A program made the position numbers and the translations under genes. Below are positions 47,355-55,449 of a stretch of DNA of 64,000 nt, one piece after another; the stretch's first letter is position 1; the number at the start of each line of letters is the position of its first letter. The notes beneath the pieces are model-generated. The model made no database searches. It was given only the letters and a program-made list of their open reading frames with translations, and had not been told where the DNA came from. The DNA lies in the NCBI RefSeq assembly GCF_049065735.1, contig NZ_JBAKHD010000001.1, positions 496,001-560,000 on the forward strand. Direction: 5' to 3'. The DNA comes from Paramesorhizobium sp049065735. GTDB taxonomy: Bacteria; Pseudomonadota; Alphaproteobacteria; Rhizobiales; Rhizobiaceae.

Positions 47355-48488
47355 ATGAACATCAAGAGCCTTCTTCTCGGCTCCGCTGCGGCGCTCACCG
47401 CAGTCTCCGGCGCTCAGGCCGCCGACGCCGTCGTCGCCGCCGAGCCGGAACCCGTTGAATACGTTCGCGTTTGCGACGCTTACGGCGCTGGTTACTTCTA
47501 CATTCCGGGCACCGAAACCTGCCTGCGCATCTCGGGCTATGTCCGTTTTGACGTTGGTGGCGGCGACAACCTCGGCGCGGTCAACATTGATCGTCAGGAC
47601 GGTGATCTGAACGACACCTGGAACATCCGCACGCGCTTTACGCTGCGTACGCATACGGCTTCCGAGACCGAACTCGGCACGCTGCGTACCTTCACCGAGA
47701 CCCGTTTCCAGTACGACACCAACGCCAAGACCCGTACTGAATATGTTCTGCTTCCTGATGGCAGCATAGACACGGTTGACGTTTTTGACGGTACTCAGGC
47801 TGAGTTCGAGTCGCCGACGATCAACTTCGCTTACATCGAACTGGGCGGCCTGCGCCTCGGTAAGGACGAAACCGCGTTCCGTACCTTCCTCGGCTATGCC
47901 GGTAACGTCATCAACGACGATACGCTGGAGTCGGAAGGCTACGACACCAACCTCATCAGCTATACCTTCACGGCTGGCAATGGCTTCTCGGCTGTTGTCT
48001 CGCTCGAACAGGGTGGTGATGACTACACCATCGACAGCTACACCCCGCATGTCGTCGCCGGTCTGAAGTACGCTCAGGGCTGGGGCTCGGTCGGTATCGT
48101 CGGTGGCTATGACGCCAACTACGAAGAGTGGGCGGTCAAGGCTCGCGCTGACATCAATGTCAACGATGCCTTCTCCTTCTTCGTGATGGGTGCGTGGCGT
48201 TCGGACGGCGAAGTCGAAAACCGCGGCAACAACTTCTACGCTTCTTGGGGCGGCGACTGGATCGGCTGGGTCGGCGCGAGCTACAAGTTCAACGACAAGG
48301 CGACCGCCAACCTGCAGGTTTCGTATGACGAAGCCGAGGAACTCGCTGTTGCCGCCAACGTTGCTTACCAGCTCGTTCCCGGCTTCACGATCACTCCGGA
48401 ACTTCTCTACACGAAGAACTCCGAAGACTTCGCCGGCAACGACGACGATTACTGGGGTGGCATGGTCCGCTTCCAGCGCTCGTTCTAA
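47355..48488 (+). CDS. Omp2-type outer membrane porin (second copy, probably the major porin)
   Basis: 377 residues from the ATG at 47355, with GGAGG 8 nt upstream; upstream in-frame codons lack signal-peptide character. The signal peptide KSLLLGSAAALTAVSGAQA precedes VRVCDAYGAGYFYIPGTETCLRISGYVRFDVG, and WGGMVRFQRSF ends the barrel. It is closely related to the first copy across its length but differs in surface loops. Third codon positions are richer in T (GTT, GCT, CGT, GGT), the pattern of highly expressed genes, whereas copy one ends in G/C. A strong terminator follows. By analogy with Brucella one of the pair dominates expression. Confidence 0.94.
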   Translation: MNIKSLLLGSAAALTAVSGAQAADAVVAAEPEPVEYVRVCDAYGAGYFYIPGTETCLRISGYVRFDVGGGDNLGAVNIDRQDGDLNDTWNIRTRFTLRTHTASETELGTLRTFTETRFQYDTNAKTRTEYVLLPDGSIDTVDVFDGTQAEFESPTINFAYIELGGLRLGKDETAFRTFLGYAGNVINDDTLESEGYDTNLISYTFTAGNGFSAVVSLEQGGDDYTIDSYTPHVVAGLKYAQGWGSVGIVGGYDANYEEWAVKARADINVNDAFSFFVMGAWRSDGEVENRGNNFYASWGGDWIGWVGASYKFNDKATANLQVSYDEAEELAVAANVAYQLVPGFTITPELLYTKNSEDFAGNDDDYWGGMVRFQRSF

Positions 48489-48514
48489 TCCAGTCCGGAT
48501 TGGTTCAAAGAAGC

Positions 48515-48541
48515 CCGGCAACGAAAGTTGCCGGGTTTTTA
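48515..48541 (+). terminator. Rho-independent terminator of the second porin gene
   Basis: CCCGGCAAC (48515-48523), GAAA loop, GTTGCCGGG (48528-48536), then TTTTT: a perfect 9-bp stem with a tetraloop and U-run. Confidence 0.95.
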
Positions 48542-48809
48542 TTTGAGTTTTAGTCAGGAATATCTTTTTGTCTCGTTATTTAAGTTTATAATTATTGTAT
48601 AAAACGCAACACATGGTGGCTTTCCACAGCTTTAATAAGTAAAAACCTCTCTATCTAATCTTGATATCCTCAGGTTTTTCGGCAAAGGTTCGGCTCTCCT
48701 GCTTCGCAATACATTTCGAATCCACTTCGGAATCTGCGGGAGGCGTTCTCGTGCTTGTATCGGTATGCGTATTCACGGGCGTTATTTGACGAGAGACAGG
48801 AGAGGGCTC
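48542..48809. other. AT-rich upstream region of the BON gene
   Basis: 268 bp, markedly AT-rich at 48542-48660. It should contain the BON gene promoter. No small gene or dyad could be supported. Confidence 0.35.
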
Positions 48810-49457
48810 ATGAAAAGCTGGCTTTGGCCCGGCGTTGCGACGACGACCGTATTGACGGCGCTTGCCACATGGTTCGGCGCGGGGCCGGTCCAACACGATC
48901 TCGTATCCCGCGCCTCGGCGGCGCTTGTCGGAAACAATCAGCCCTGGGCGACGGTCGATGCCGATGGCCGGGACCTGACCTTGCGGGGCACCGCGCCGGA
49001 CGAACCGGCGCAGGCCGCCGCCGCCCAGGTCGTTTCGGCGGTGCCCGGCGTTCGCGCCGTGGACAATCAAACCGTTCTTCCCCCGCTATCGCAGCCTTTC
49101 ACCTTCCGCGCCATCAAGACCGGCGACGGCGTTACCCTGACCGGCGATGTGCCGCCCGGGCCTGCGCGCATGGAGATCGTGGCTCTCACCGAGCGCGCCG
49201 TGCCGGGCATCCGAGTCGTCGATGATATGTCGGTCGCGCGGGGCGCTCCGGAGGGCTTCCCAGCCCTCGTAGGCTTCGCGCTCGCTCAGCTTGCCGATCT
49301 GAAGGAGGGCGAGGTGGCGGTCAGCGGAGTCGATTACTCGGTCAGGGGCAGCGCCGCCGGGCGCGATGCCTATGAACGGCTGACCGCAGCCGTCGCCGGC
49401 GTGCTGCCGGGACAGGGTCGGCTCGCTTCCGCCCGCATCGCACCGCCTTCGAATTAA
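48810..49457 (+). CDS. BON-domain exported protein
   Basis: 215 residues from the ATG at 48810, with AGGAGAGGG 6-7 nt upstream. One N-terminal membrane segment (SWLWPGVATTTVLTALATWFG) anchors or exports it. It carries two to three BON-like modules: VSRASAALVGNNQPWATVDADGRDLTLRGTAPDEPAQAAAAQVVSAVPGVRAVDNQ, GDGVTLTGDVPPGPARMEIVALTERAVPGIRVVDDM, then EVAVSGVDYSVRGSAAGRDAYERL. BON domains bind phospholipid or cell-wall ligands in OmpA/OsmY-like proteins. Such proteins often accompany OmpA in Rhizobiales, but no OmpA domain is present here. Exact role unknown. Confidence 0.8.
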   Translation: MKSWLWPGVATTTVLTALATWFGAGPVQHDLVSRASAALVGNNQPWATVDADGRDLTLRGTAPDEPAQAAAAQVVSAVPGVRAVDNQTVLPPLSQPFTFRAIKTGDGVTLTGDVPPGPARMEIVALTERAVPGIRVVDDMSVARGAPEGFPALVGFALAQLADLKEGEVAVSGVDYSVRGSAAGRDAYERLTAAVAGVLPGQGRLASARIAPPSN

Positions 49458-49502
49458 TTCATCCATAATACTTAATTTCTATAGTTAAGAAACGTGGATG
49501 AA
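49458..49502. repeat. Nested dyad after the BON gene
   Basis: TTCATCCA (49458-49465) pairs with TGGATGAA (49495-49502), and an inner CTTAA pairs with TTAAG. It begins directly after the BON stop codon. It may be a weak transcript-end hairpin or protein-binding site. Confidence 0.45.
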
Positions 49503-49569
49503 TAAGTAAAAATATTTCGAAACGGAGTTTCTGTGTTATTTTACTTTTGACGAATCGCGAGGGATTGAG

Positions 49570-49668
49570 ATGGAGTATCTTATAAATACATTCTGGCTCG
49601 TTCTGCTTGTTGCGTTTTGTATAGGCCTTTACGTCGGATTGAAGACGCCGGACGGAGATCTTGTGTAA
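49570..49668 (+). CDS. 32-residue single-helix membrane peptide
   Basis: The ATG at 49570 has GAGGGAT about 6 nt upstream; the peptide reads MEYLINTFWLVLLVAFCIG then LYVGLKTPDGDLV. One strong membrane helix and a short acidic cytoplasmic end. No family recognised. It lies between the BON gene and the membrane-anchored HhH gene, which also begins with a membrane helix; the trio could work together at the envelope, which is only inference. Confidence 0.5.
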   Translation: MEYLINTFWLVLLVAFCIGLYVGLKTPDGDLV

Positions 49669-49868
49669 GGGGCCCAGTGAATCATTGCGTTCGTGAGGTG
49701 CGTTTCCTGCGCGTCGGTTGGCTGCGCGGATATGTGCCGGGCATGATCTATGACCGGAGGCTGATGCGGCAAAGCAGGCTTACCGACAGGGTCATGATGA
49801 GGAAAGAAATCGTCAGTCAAAAAGTTGTCGGTGCCGAATAAGGCCTTCCGCCTGAAGGAGATGTCCGC

Positions 49869-51125
49869 ATGTTGTTGCTCATCGTTCAATTGGCCATACT
49901 GATTGCTGTTGCATTTGTAGTGGGTTGCATCATCGGATCATTGTATAGGCGCTACAAGGCCACGCAGAGCGGCCGCACCGCGGCGTCGCCCGCCCTGGCC
50001 CTTCCATATTCTCCAAGGACAGCCGGCGCCGCGCGGGCTGTCAAATCCGCTGCCCCGACCGCCTCCCAAAAACCCGGCAGGTCCCGAACCGCGAGCGCAA
50101 AGGCGCCAACAAGGCCCGCACCGGCGGCAAAGGTTGCGCCATTGCGCGCCCCGGCTGGAAGGACGGTGGCCGACGCCGCCAAAGCCGCCGCCTCGGCCGT
50201 GGCCTCCGTCAGCGCATCGGTGATCCCCTTGGCGAAAACCGCTGCCAAGCCCGCGGCACCCGCCCCATCGGCTGCGCCCGCCCCGGGTGCAAAGGCAAAG
50301 CAGGCTGCGTCGTCCGCGGCCAGGCAGGCCTTGCCATCTGGCGCGGTCACGCCGGTATCACCTCCGCTGCTTAAAGCGCCGCGCGGCGGCAAGGCCGATA
50401 ATCTGACGCTGATCGACGGTGTGGGCGACAAGCTCGAGAAGGATCTGAACAGCCTCGGCATCTTCCATTTCTCCCAGGTCGCTGCCTGGACACCGGCGGA
50501 AATTGCCTGGGTCAATCGCAAGATCGGCTTTCCTGGCCGCGTCGAACGGGAAAACTGGGCCGGGAAGGCGGCGCTCCTGGCATCGGGCGTGCGCACCACT
50601 TTCTCCAAGCGCGTGGAGGCGGGCAAGGTCAAGACCAGCCATCGCAGCCGAGGCGGCGCCGCGAAGACCGCTGCTCGGGCCCTGTCGTCCAATACGCCCT
50701 CGACATCCGCGAGCCCTTCCTCGTCCTCGCGCCCGGCATCGCCCTCCAGCGTCACGCGCGCCGTCGCGTCGGATGTGAGCCGCGCCGCAACCTCGGCAGG
50801 CCAGGCGGTCTCCGCCGCTGCGGCGTCAGCCGAAAAGAGCGTAGTTGGCGCAGCGAAGACCGTTGCCTCCGCCGCCAAATCCGCTGCCACCACCCCTGCC
50901 TCGGCCGTCAAGGCGGGCGCGGCCAAAGCCTCCACCACCGCCGCCAAATTGGTCACCGGCGCCTCCGCCCCGGCAGCGGTCAATACAGCCGCACCCGCCA
51001 TAAAAGCCGCCGCCTCCACGGTGACGGCAGCGGTCGTGAAAGCCGAGACGGCGGTGAAGAAGGCTGAAACGGCGGTGAAATCGGCGGCCAGATCCACGAC
51101 GCGCAAGCCGTCGGGAAAGAAATAG
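49869..51125 (+). CDS. Membrane-anchored HhH protein with histone-like Ala/Lys tail
   Basis: 418 residues; AAGGAG about 8 nt upstream of the ATG. A membrane helix (LLLIVQLAILIAVAFVVGCIIGSLY) is followed by an Ala/Pro/Lys-rich disordered linker (about 30-170). A helix-hairpin-helix domain follows (about 176-240: ADNLTLIDGVGDKLEKDLNSLGIFHFSQVAAWTPAEIAWVNRKIGFPGRVERENWAGKAALLA), of the type found in NuoE-fused and L21-like rhizobial proteins. The last 170 residues are Ala/Ser/Lys-rich repeats (AAKTVASAAKSA, KAETAVKKAETAVKSAA), resembling histone H1-like proteins. Inferred: membrane-tethered DNA binding. The tail is likely length-variable. Confidence 0.7.
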   Translation: MLLLIVQLAILIAVAFVVGCIIGSLYRRYKATQSGRTAASPALALPYSPRTAGAARAVKSAAPTASQKPGRSRTASAKAPTRPAPAAKVAPLRAPAGRTVADAAKAAASAVASVSASVIPLAKTAAKPAAPAPSAAPAPGAKAKQAASSAARQALPSGAVTPVSPPLLKAPRGGKADNLTLIDGVGDKLEKDLNSLGIFHFSQVAAWTPAEIAWVNRKIGFPGRVERENWAGKAALLASGVRTTFSKRVEAGKVKTSHRSRGGAAKTAARALSSNTPSTSASPSSSSRPASPSSVTRAVASDVSRAATSAGQAVSAAAASAEKSVVGAAKTVASAAKSAATTPASAVKAGAAKASTTAAKLVTGASAPAAVNTAAPAIKAAASTVTAAVVKAETAVKKAETAVKSAARSTTRKPSGKK

Positions 51126-51149
51126 ATTGCGCGCTGCGCCAAGTACCCT

Positions 51150-51282
51150 CCTCACCGTCCGCTCCGCGGCCACCTCTCCCCCACTTACGTAGGGGAGAGG
51201 AGCGCAAGGCTGGATAGCTTGGCGCTCCTCGCCCCGCTTTACGGGGGAGAGGTGGACGCGAAGCGGACGGTGAGGGGGGTAC
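51150..51282. repeat. Family C palindromic element, copy C2
   Basis: About 133 bp: CTCACCGTCCGCTCCGCGGC arm, CCTCTCCCCCACTTACGTAG and CGGGGGAGAGGTGG stems, ending GCGAAGCGGACGGTGAGGGG. Close to C1 (13499-13640). Lies between the 3' ends of the HhH gene and slt. Confidence 0.9.
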
Positions 51283-51311
51283 TTGGCGATTGCATCAAAG
51301 AAAAAACGCCC

Positions 51312-53414
51312 CTACTTCCTCCCCTGGACCAGATCCTCCTCGATATCCATCTTGCCGTAGAGCCGGGTCTTGTAGACCTCGTAATTTTCCATCACCCGCT
51401 GCACATAATTGCGCGTTTCGGTGTAGGGGATGCGCTCGATCCAGTCGACCACTTCGTCGATCGGCTTGCCGCGCGGGTCGCCATATTTGGCAACCCATTC
51501 CTGGGCGCGGCGGGGGCCCGCATTATAGCCCGCGAAGGTGAGAATATAGGAGCCGTCGAAACGGTCGATCTGCTCGCCGAGGAAATGCGCGCCGAGCGTG
51601 GCGTTATAGGCGGCGTCGGTGGTCAGGCGCGGCTTGGAATAGGGCATCCCGGCGCGCTCGGCCACTTCCTTGGCGGTCGCGGGCAGCAATTGCAGCAAGC
51701 CGCGTGCCCCTGCGCCCGACACGGCGGAAACGTTGAACTCGCTTTCCTGCCGGGCAATCGCATAGGCGAGCGCCTTGCCCGATCCATTGATATCGGCGTT
51801 TTCCGGGATCGCGCCGATGGGATGCGACAGCGCGCCGATATCGAGCCCGCGCCCCGCGGCTATCTTGCCGACCCGCAGCGCCATATAATGCTTGTCGTTG
51901 CGCTCAGCCATCGCCGCCAGCAGCGCCAGTTCGCCCGGGCTGTTCAGTTCCTCCGCCAGGTCGCGGTAGAGCATTTCCGCCCGCGCGCCATAGCCGATGG
52001 CCTCGAGCCGCCGGATCGCCTGCACCGCCTGGCGCTCGTCGAATCGCGTGCGGTCGGCGGCGGTCGGCTTGGGGTAGGGCAGTTGCAACCGCGCCTCGCC
52101 GAGCTTTGCGGCCGCGAGCTGGCCGTAGAAGGTTGTGCCGTAATGCGCGGCCTTGGCGTAGTGCGCCTTGGCATCGCCGCCCGCGCCCGCTTCCGCTGCG
52201 CGCCCCATCCAGTAATGGGCGCGGGAGGCCGAAATCGGCTTGGAAGAGATTTCCGCGATCCGCGTGAAATGCTTCATCGCCGTCTTCGGCTCGTTCAGCG
52301 CGCGCAGCGCATACCACCCGGCATGGAACTCCGCCTCGGCAGCCATGGCCGGGGTTTCAGCAGCATGCACCGCGGCGAGGCGATAGGCGATCTGCGGCTT
52401 GCCGAGATCAAGCAGCTCGCGCGAAAGAATGCGCCGCTCCACCCACCATGCATCGGGGTCTACCAGCTTGCTCGCCTCGCGCGGCGCGCGCAGCATCAGC
52501 TCCGCCGCTTCGCTATAGCGCTCCCGGCTGCGCAGGTGCTTTATCTGTGCGAAGGTGTAGACCGGGTTCGTGTGCCAGGCGGCATCGACGGCGGCGAGCT
52601 TCTTCGCAGCGTCGGGCGCCTTGCGCGAGACGGCGGCGAAGGCCTCGTAGAGCGATTGCGCGTTCGCCAGCTTCGCCACGCGGCTCGCCGATTGGATGCG
52701 GTTGTCATAGAGCATCCGCACCATGCGGCGCTGATGGTCCTCCCGCGTCAGCACATTGCCGAATTCGCGCAGGATGATCTGCTCATCCCTAAAATCGAGT
52801 TTTTCCTCGCGCCAGCTATGCGCCAGGATCTGCCGCGCCTTGGCGCTGTCGCCCTTGGCCATATGCGCACGAGCGAGAAGGATCATTCCATCAGTTGTCT
52901 TCGGACGGGCTGTTCCGAAGGCCGCGATCACCGCATCCGGCGATGGATTTTCCTTGGCGAGCGCATATTCGAAATTGCGGCGCAGCGCCGCGACGCCCGG
53001 CCAGCCCGGCAGTTCCCGGGCCGCAGCGGCGATATCGGCGCTCGACAGCCCGTTCGCGCCTGAAAGGCCGATCGCCCATGTCAATATGTGGCGGTCGAGC
53101 GATTTGGGCGGCATGGCGTTGCGGACGGCAAGAGCTTTCGCGGCATCCTTGCCATAGAGCGCGTCCAGCCCCAGCTTGAGATTATCGTTGAGGATAGGCT
53201 TGTCCGGCTGGGCGATGCCTGCTGTCGTGAGTGGGTCGGGCTTGATTGCGGCGGGGAAGGACCGCGCCGCGGTGGCCGCGAAGGGGCGCGCGTAAGGGGT
53301 GGGCACGCTCTCCGGCAGCACGGGGTCCGCGCCCGCCGGGCCTATCCCCGCCATTACAGAGCCGGCGAAGAGGGCCTTGCGCCAGAGATTTTTCACCAAA
53401 GCTGCTGAACGCAT
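51312..53414 (-). CDS. Soluble lytic murein transglycosylase
   Basis: About 700 residues from the ATG at 53414, which directly precedes a good signal peptide (KNLWRKALFAGSVMAGIGPAGA) and has AAGAAGG upstream; a GTG 8 codons earlier is an alternative. The N-terminal two-thirds are alpha superhelical repeats (for example GMILLARAHMAKGDSAKARQILAHSW, AEFHAGWYALRALNEPKTAMKHF). The C-terminal SLT domain has AYAIARQESEFNVSAVSGAGARGLLQLLPATAKEVA with the catalytic glutamate and FAGYNAGPRRAQEWV. It cleaves glycan strands forming anhydro-muropeptides. In Brucella the homologous gene lies between the omp2 locus and dapA, as here. Confidence 0.93.
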   Translation of the reverse strand: MRSAALVKNLWRKALFAGSVMAGIGPAGADPVLPESVPTPYARPFAATAARSFPAAIKPDPLTTAGIAQPDKPILNDNLKLGLDALYGKDAAKALAVRNAMPPKSLDRHILTWAIGLSGANGLSSADIAAAARELPGWPGVAALRRNFEYALAKENPSPDAVIAAFGTARPKTTDGMILLARAHMAKGDSAKARQILAHSWREEKLDFRDEQIILREFGNVLTREDHQRRMVRMLYDNRIQSASRVAKLANAQSLYEAFAAVSRKAPDAAKKLAAVDAAWHTNPVYTFAQIKHLRSRERYSEAAELMLRAPREASKLVDPDAWWVERRILSRELLDLGKPQIAYRLAAVHAAETPAMAAEAEFHAGWYALRALNEPKTAMKHFTRIAEISSKPISASRAHYWMGRAAEAGAGGDAKAHYAKAAHYGTTFYGQLAAAKLGEARLQLPYPKPTAADRTRFDERQAVQAIRRLEAIGYGARAEMLYRDLAEELNSPGELALLAAMAERNDKHYMALRVGKIAAGRGLDIGALSHPIGAIPENADINGSGKALAYAIARQESEFNVSAVSGAGARGLLQLLPATAKEVAERAGMPYSKPRLTTDAAYNATLGAHFLGEQIDRFDGSYILTFAGYNAGPRRAQEWVAKYGDPRGKPIDEVVDWIERIPYTETRNYVQRVMENYEVYKTRLYGKMDIEEDLVQGRK

Positions 53415-53654
53415 GGATGACTGCGCCCTTCTTTCCACGGTTTCGTCACTGCACGGATGGTATTCCCGCCCGGTGAAGAGATGATTAACGAAAGGTTAGC
53501 GTATTCGCTCGATTTATCCCAGTTGACTTCGGTCGAATGCTCTTGCCCCAGCCCTGTGGCAAGACTATGGTGCAGCGCTTTAGGCCATGGCTGTCCGCCT
53601 GGCCTGGGGGCGCCCGCCACTCATTATTCAAGCATGATTCTGGAGAATTCACCG

Positions 53655-54536
53655 ATGCTGAAGGGGTCCATTACGGCACTTGTCACGCCATTTACACCCG
53701 ATGGCGCCTTTGACGAGAAATCCTTCCGCGCCCTGGTGAACTGGCAGATCGAGGAAGGCTCGCATGGCCTGGTGCCCGTCGGCACCACGGGCGAGACCCC
53801 CACGCTCACCCATGCGGAGCACAAGCGCGTCGTGGAAGTCTGCATCGAGGAGGCGAGGGGCCGCGTGCCTGTCATCGCCGGCGCCGGCTCCAACAATACG
53901 CGCGAGGCAATCGAGCTTGCCCAGCATGCAGAAAAGGCGGGCGCAGATGCCGTACTCGTTGTTACGCCCTATTACAACAAGCCGAACCAGCGCGGGCTCT
54001 ATGCGCATTATTCCCAGGTGGCGAAGGCCGTCTCGCTGCCGATCGTCATCTACAACATTCCCGGCCGTTCGGTCATCGACATGACGCCAGAAACGATGGG
54101 GCAGCTCTCTCGCGACCACAAGAACATCGTCGGCGTGAAAGATGCGACCGGCAAGATCGAGCGCGTTTCCGAGCAGCGTCTCGCCTGCGGGCATGAGTTT
54201 ATCCAGCTCTCGGGCGAGGATGCCACGGCGCTGGGCTTCAACGCCCATGGCGGGGTAGGGTGCATCTCGGTGACGGCCAATGTCGCTCCGCGCCTCTGTT
54301 CCGAGTTCCAGGAGGCCTGCCTCGCCGGTGATTTTGCCAAGGCGCTCGGCATCCAGGACCGTTTGATGCCGCTGCACAAGGCGCTGTTCATCGAGCCAAA
54401 CCCGTCTGGCATCAAATATGCCCTGAGCGTCGTCGGGCGGCTGGAGAATAGCCTGCGTTCGCCCATGGTGCCGGTTGAAGCCGCCACGGCAGAGCGCATC
54501 GATCAGGCGATGAAATATGCGGGGCTGATCAATTAA
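53655..54536 (+). CDS. dapA: 4-hydroxy-tetrahydrodipicolinate synthase
   Basis: 293 residues from the ATG at 53655, with GGAGA 8 nt upstream, the usual DapA length; upstream in-frame codons are not conserved-looking. It condenses pyruvate with aspartate semialdehyde, the first committed step of lysine and diaminopimelate synthesis. Schiff-base K162 (VGVKDATGK), Y133 (VIYNIPGRS) and T44/T45 (VGTTGETPTL) are present. The TAA stop is also the first triplet of repeat D2. It is followed by smpB. Confidence 0.97.
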   Translation: MLKGSITALVTPFTPDGAFDEKSFRALVNWQIEEGSHGLVPVGTTGETPTLTHAEHKRVVEVCIEEARGRVPVIAGAGSNNTREAIELAQHAEKAGADAVLVVTPYYNKPNQRGLYAHYSQVAKAVSLPIVIYNIPGRSVIDMTPETMGQLSRDHKNIVGVKDATGKIERVSEQRLACGHEFIQLSGEDATALGFNAHGGVGCISVTANVAPRLCSEFQEACLAGDFAKALGIQDRLMPLHKALFIEPNPSGIKYALSVVGRLENSLRSPMVPVEAATAERIDQAMKYAGLIN

Positions 54537-54626
54537 GGGGGCAGGTGAGTAAGGGAATAAGCCGAATTCTTCCCGATTCTGCACTTTCTGCCTACTCCCT
54601 TATTCCCTTACTGCCCTATTCCCTTA
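54534..54626. repeat. Family D octamer palindrome, copy D2 (starts at dapA stop)
   Basis: 93 bp between dapA and smpB. It starts TAAGGGGGCAGGTGAGTAAG (TAA is the dapA stop) and ends TGCCCTATTCCCTTA, the mirrored octamers, with an interior of about 30 bp. The right end is 12 nt from the smpB start. Confidence 0.87.
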
Positions 54627-54638
54627 TACAAAACCGTC

Positions 54639-55115
54639 ATGAACAAGCCCAACAACGCTCCGGCGCGCAAGATCGTCGCGGATAACCGCAAGGCGCGCTT
54701 CAATTACGAAATCCTCGATACGCTCGAGGCTGGCCTCGTGCTGCAGGGCACGGAGGTGAAATCGCTGCGCTCCAATCAGGCCAACATCGCCGAGAGCTAT
54801 GCGAGTTTCGAGAATGGCGAGTTCTGGCTGATCAATTCCTATATCCCGGAATACACGCAAGGGAACCGCTTCAACCACGACCCGCGCCGCCTGCGCAAAC
54901 TGCTCCTGAGTCGCCGCGAGATGGCGCGGCTGGCCAACTCGGTCGACCGAGAAGGCATGACTGTCGTGCCGCTCAAGCTCTATTTCAACGAGCGCGGCCG
55001 CGCCAAGCTGGAACTGGCATTGGCGCGCGGCAAGAAGCTGCACGACAAGCGCGAAACGGAAAAGCAGCGCGATTGGAACCGCGAGAAGTCTCGCCTGCTG
55101 CGGGATCGGGGATAA
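54639..55115 (+). CDS. smpB: SsrA-binding protein SmpB
   Basis: 158 residues. It binds tmRNA in trans-translation and rescues stalled ribosomes. NRKARFNYEILDTLEAGLVLQGTEVKSLRSNQANIAESYASFENGEFWLINSYIPEY is the conserved beta-barrel core, and the C-terminal basic tail is ALARGKKLHDKRETEKQRDWNREKSRLLRDRG. No ribosome site is clear because repeat D2 ends 12 nt before the ATG. A predicted small RNA gene follows; the tmRNA gene itself was not seen in the window. Confidence 0.97.
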   Translation: MNKPNNAPARKIVADNRKARFNYEILDTLEAGLVLQGTEVKSLRSNQANIAESYASFENGEFWLINSYIPEYTQGNRFNHDPRRLRKLLLSRREMARLANSVDREGMTVVPLKLYFNERGRAKLELALARGKKLHDKRETEKQRDWNREKSRLLRDRG

Positions 55116-55127
55116 ATTCGTCGGAAC

Positions 55128-55156
55128 TTGAATTCTTGGGGTGTTTCACATATATT
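55128..55156 (+). promoter_or_regulatory. Sigma-70-type promoter for the predicted small RNA
   Basis: TTGAAT (55128-55133), 17 nt, TATATT (55151-55156). This is the best -35/-10 pair in the intergenic region, and transcription would start near 55162-55164. The -35 is 12 nt after the smpB stop. Confidence 0.65.
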
Positions 55157-55162
55157 TCCGGA

Positions 55163-55249
55163 GTGGCTCTAGGAGCCTGAAACTCCCAGAGCCGATTTAC
55201 TGTTTAGAACTCAACCCGGACGGTAATTATCCAGCCCGTCCGGGTTTTT
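55163..55249 (+). ncRNA. Predicted small RNA gene downstream of smpB (about 87 nt)
   Basis: Downstream of the promoter at 55128-55156. The first hairpin is GGCTCT-A-GGAG (55165-55175), loop CCTGAAA, CTCC-C-AGAGCC (55183-55193), with one mismatch. A single-stranded linker follows (GATTTACTGTTTAGAACTC). A terminator is formed by AACCCGGACGG (55213-55223) pairing with CCGTCCGGGTT (55236-55246), ending in a run of five U (55245-55249). There is no open frame of note. Promoter, hairpin, linker and terminator together are the layout of a trans-acting small RNA. I cannot match it to a named family. Alternatively it is the 3' leader/terminator of smpB. Confidence 0.6.
55213..55249 (+). terminator. 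Rho-independent terminator of the predicted small RNA (and smpB)
   Basis: An 11-bp stem AACCCGGACGG/CCGTCCGGGTT with a 12-nt loop, followed by TTTTT. Confidence 0.88.
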
Positions 55250-55274
55250 CGTATCTGCAGCGTGATCCTGATAG

Positions 55275-55291
55275 GTGGTATAGGATACCAC
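55275..55291. promoter_or_regulatory. Perfect 7-bp dyad (possible operator)
   Basis: GTGGTAT-AGG-ATACCAC. It lies in an otherwise gene-free stretch (55250-55449) downstream of the small RNA and of the convergent uracil-DNA glycosylase gene. The rest of that stretch shows GC-rich minor hairpins (CGGCGCAGCCAGCGCCG) and no supportable gene. Confidence 0.35.
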
Positions 55292-55449
55292 ATCATTTCT
55301 CACCTCCGTAGTTCGAGAGCGAGGCACTCGCCTGTGCCGGCGCAGCCAGCGCCGGTGCGTTGGCTGGTCCCAACGCTTTCTGCGTTCCGTCTCGAACCTG
55401 TACTTTGTAGCAGAGATTTTAATCAAGAAAAGCAGGTTTAAGCGGAGCG

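Noticed and set aside
48651..49070. Minus-strand frame opposite the BON gene
   Set aside because: Antisense shadow; the plus-strand BON gene has a ribosome site and domain pattern.
49617..49841. 74-codon plus-strand frame between the small membrane peptide and the HhH gene
   Set aside because: It begins inside the 32-residue peptide gene in another frame, lacks a ribosome site and has no recognisable sequence.
55211..55426. Minus-strand open frame of 71 codons downstream of smpB
   Set aside because: It overlaps the terminator of the predicted small RNA; the translation is Arg-rich and has no recognisable family or ribosome site.
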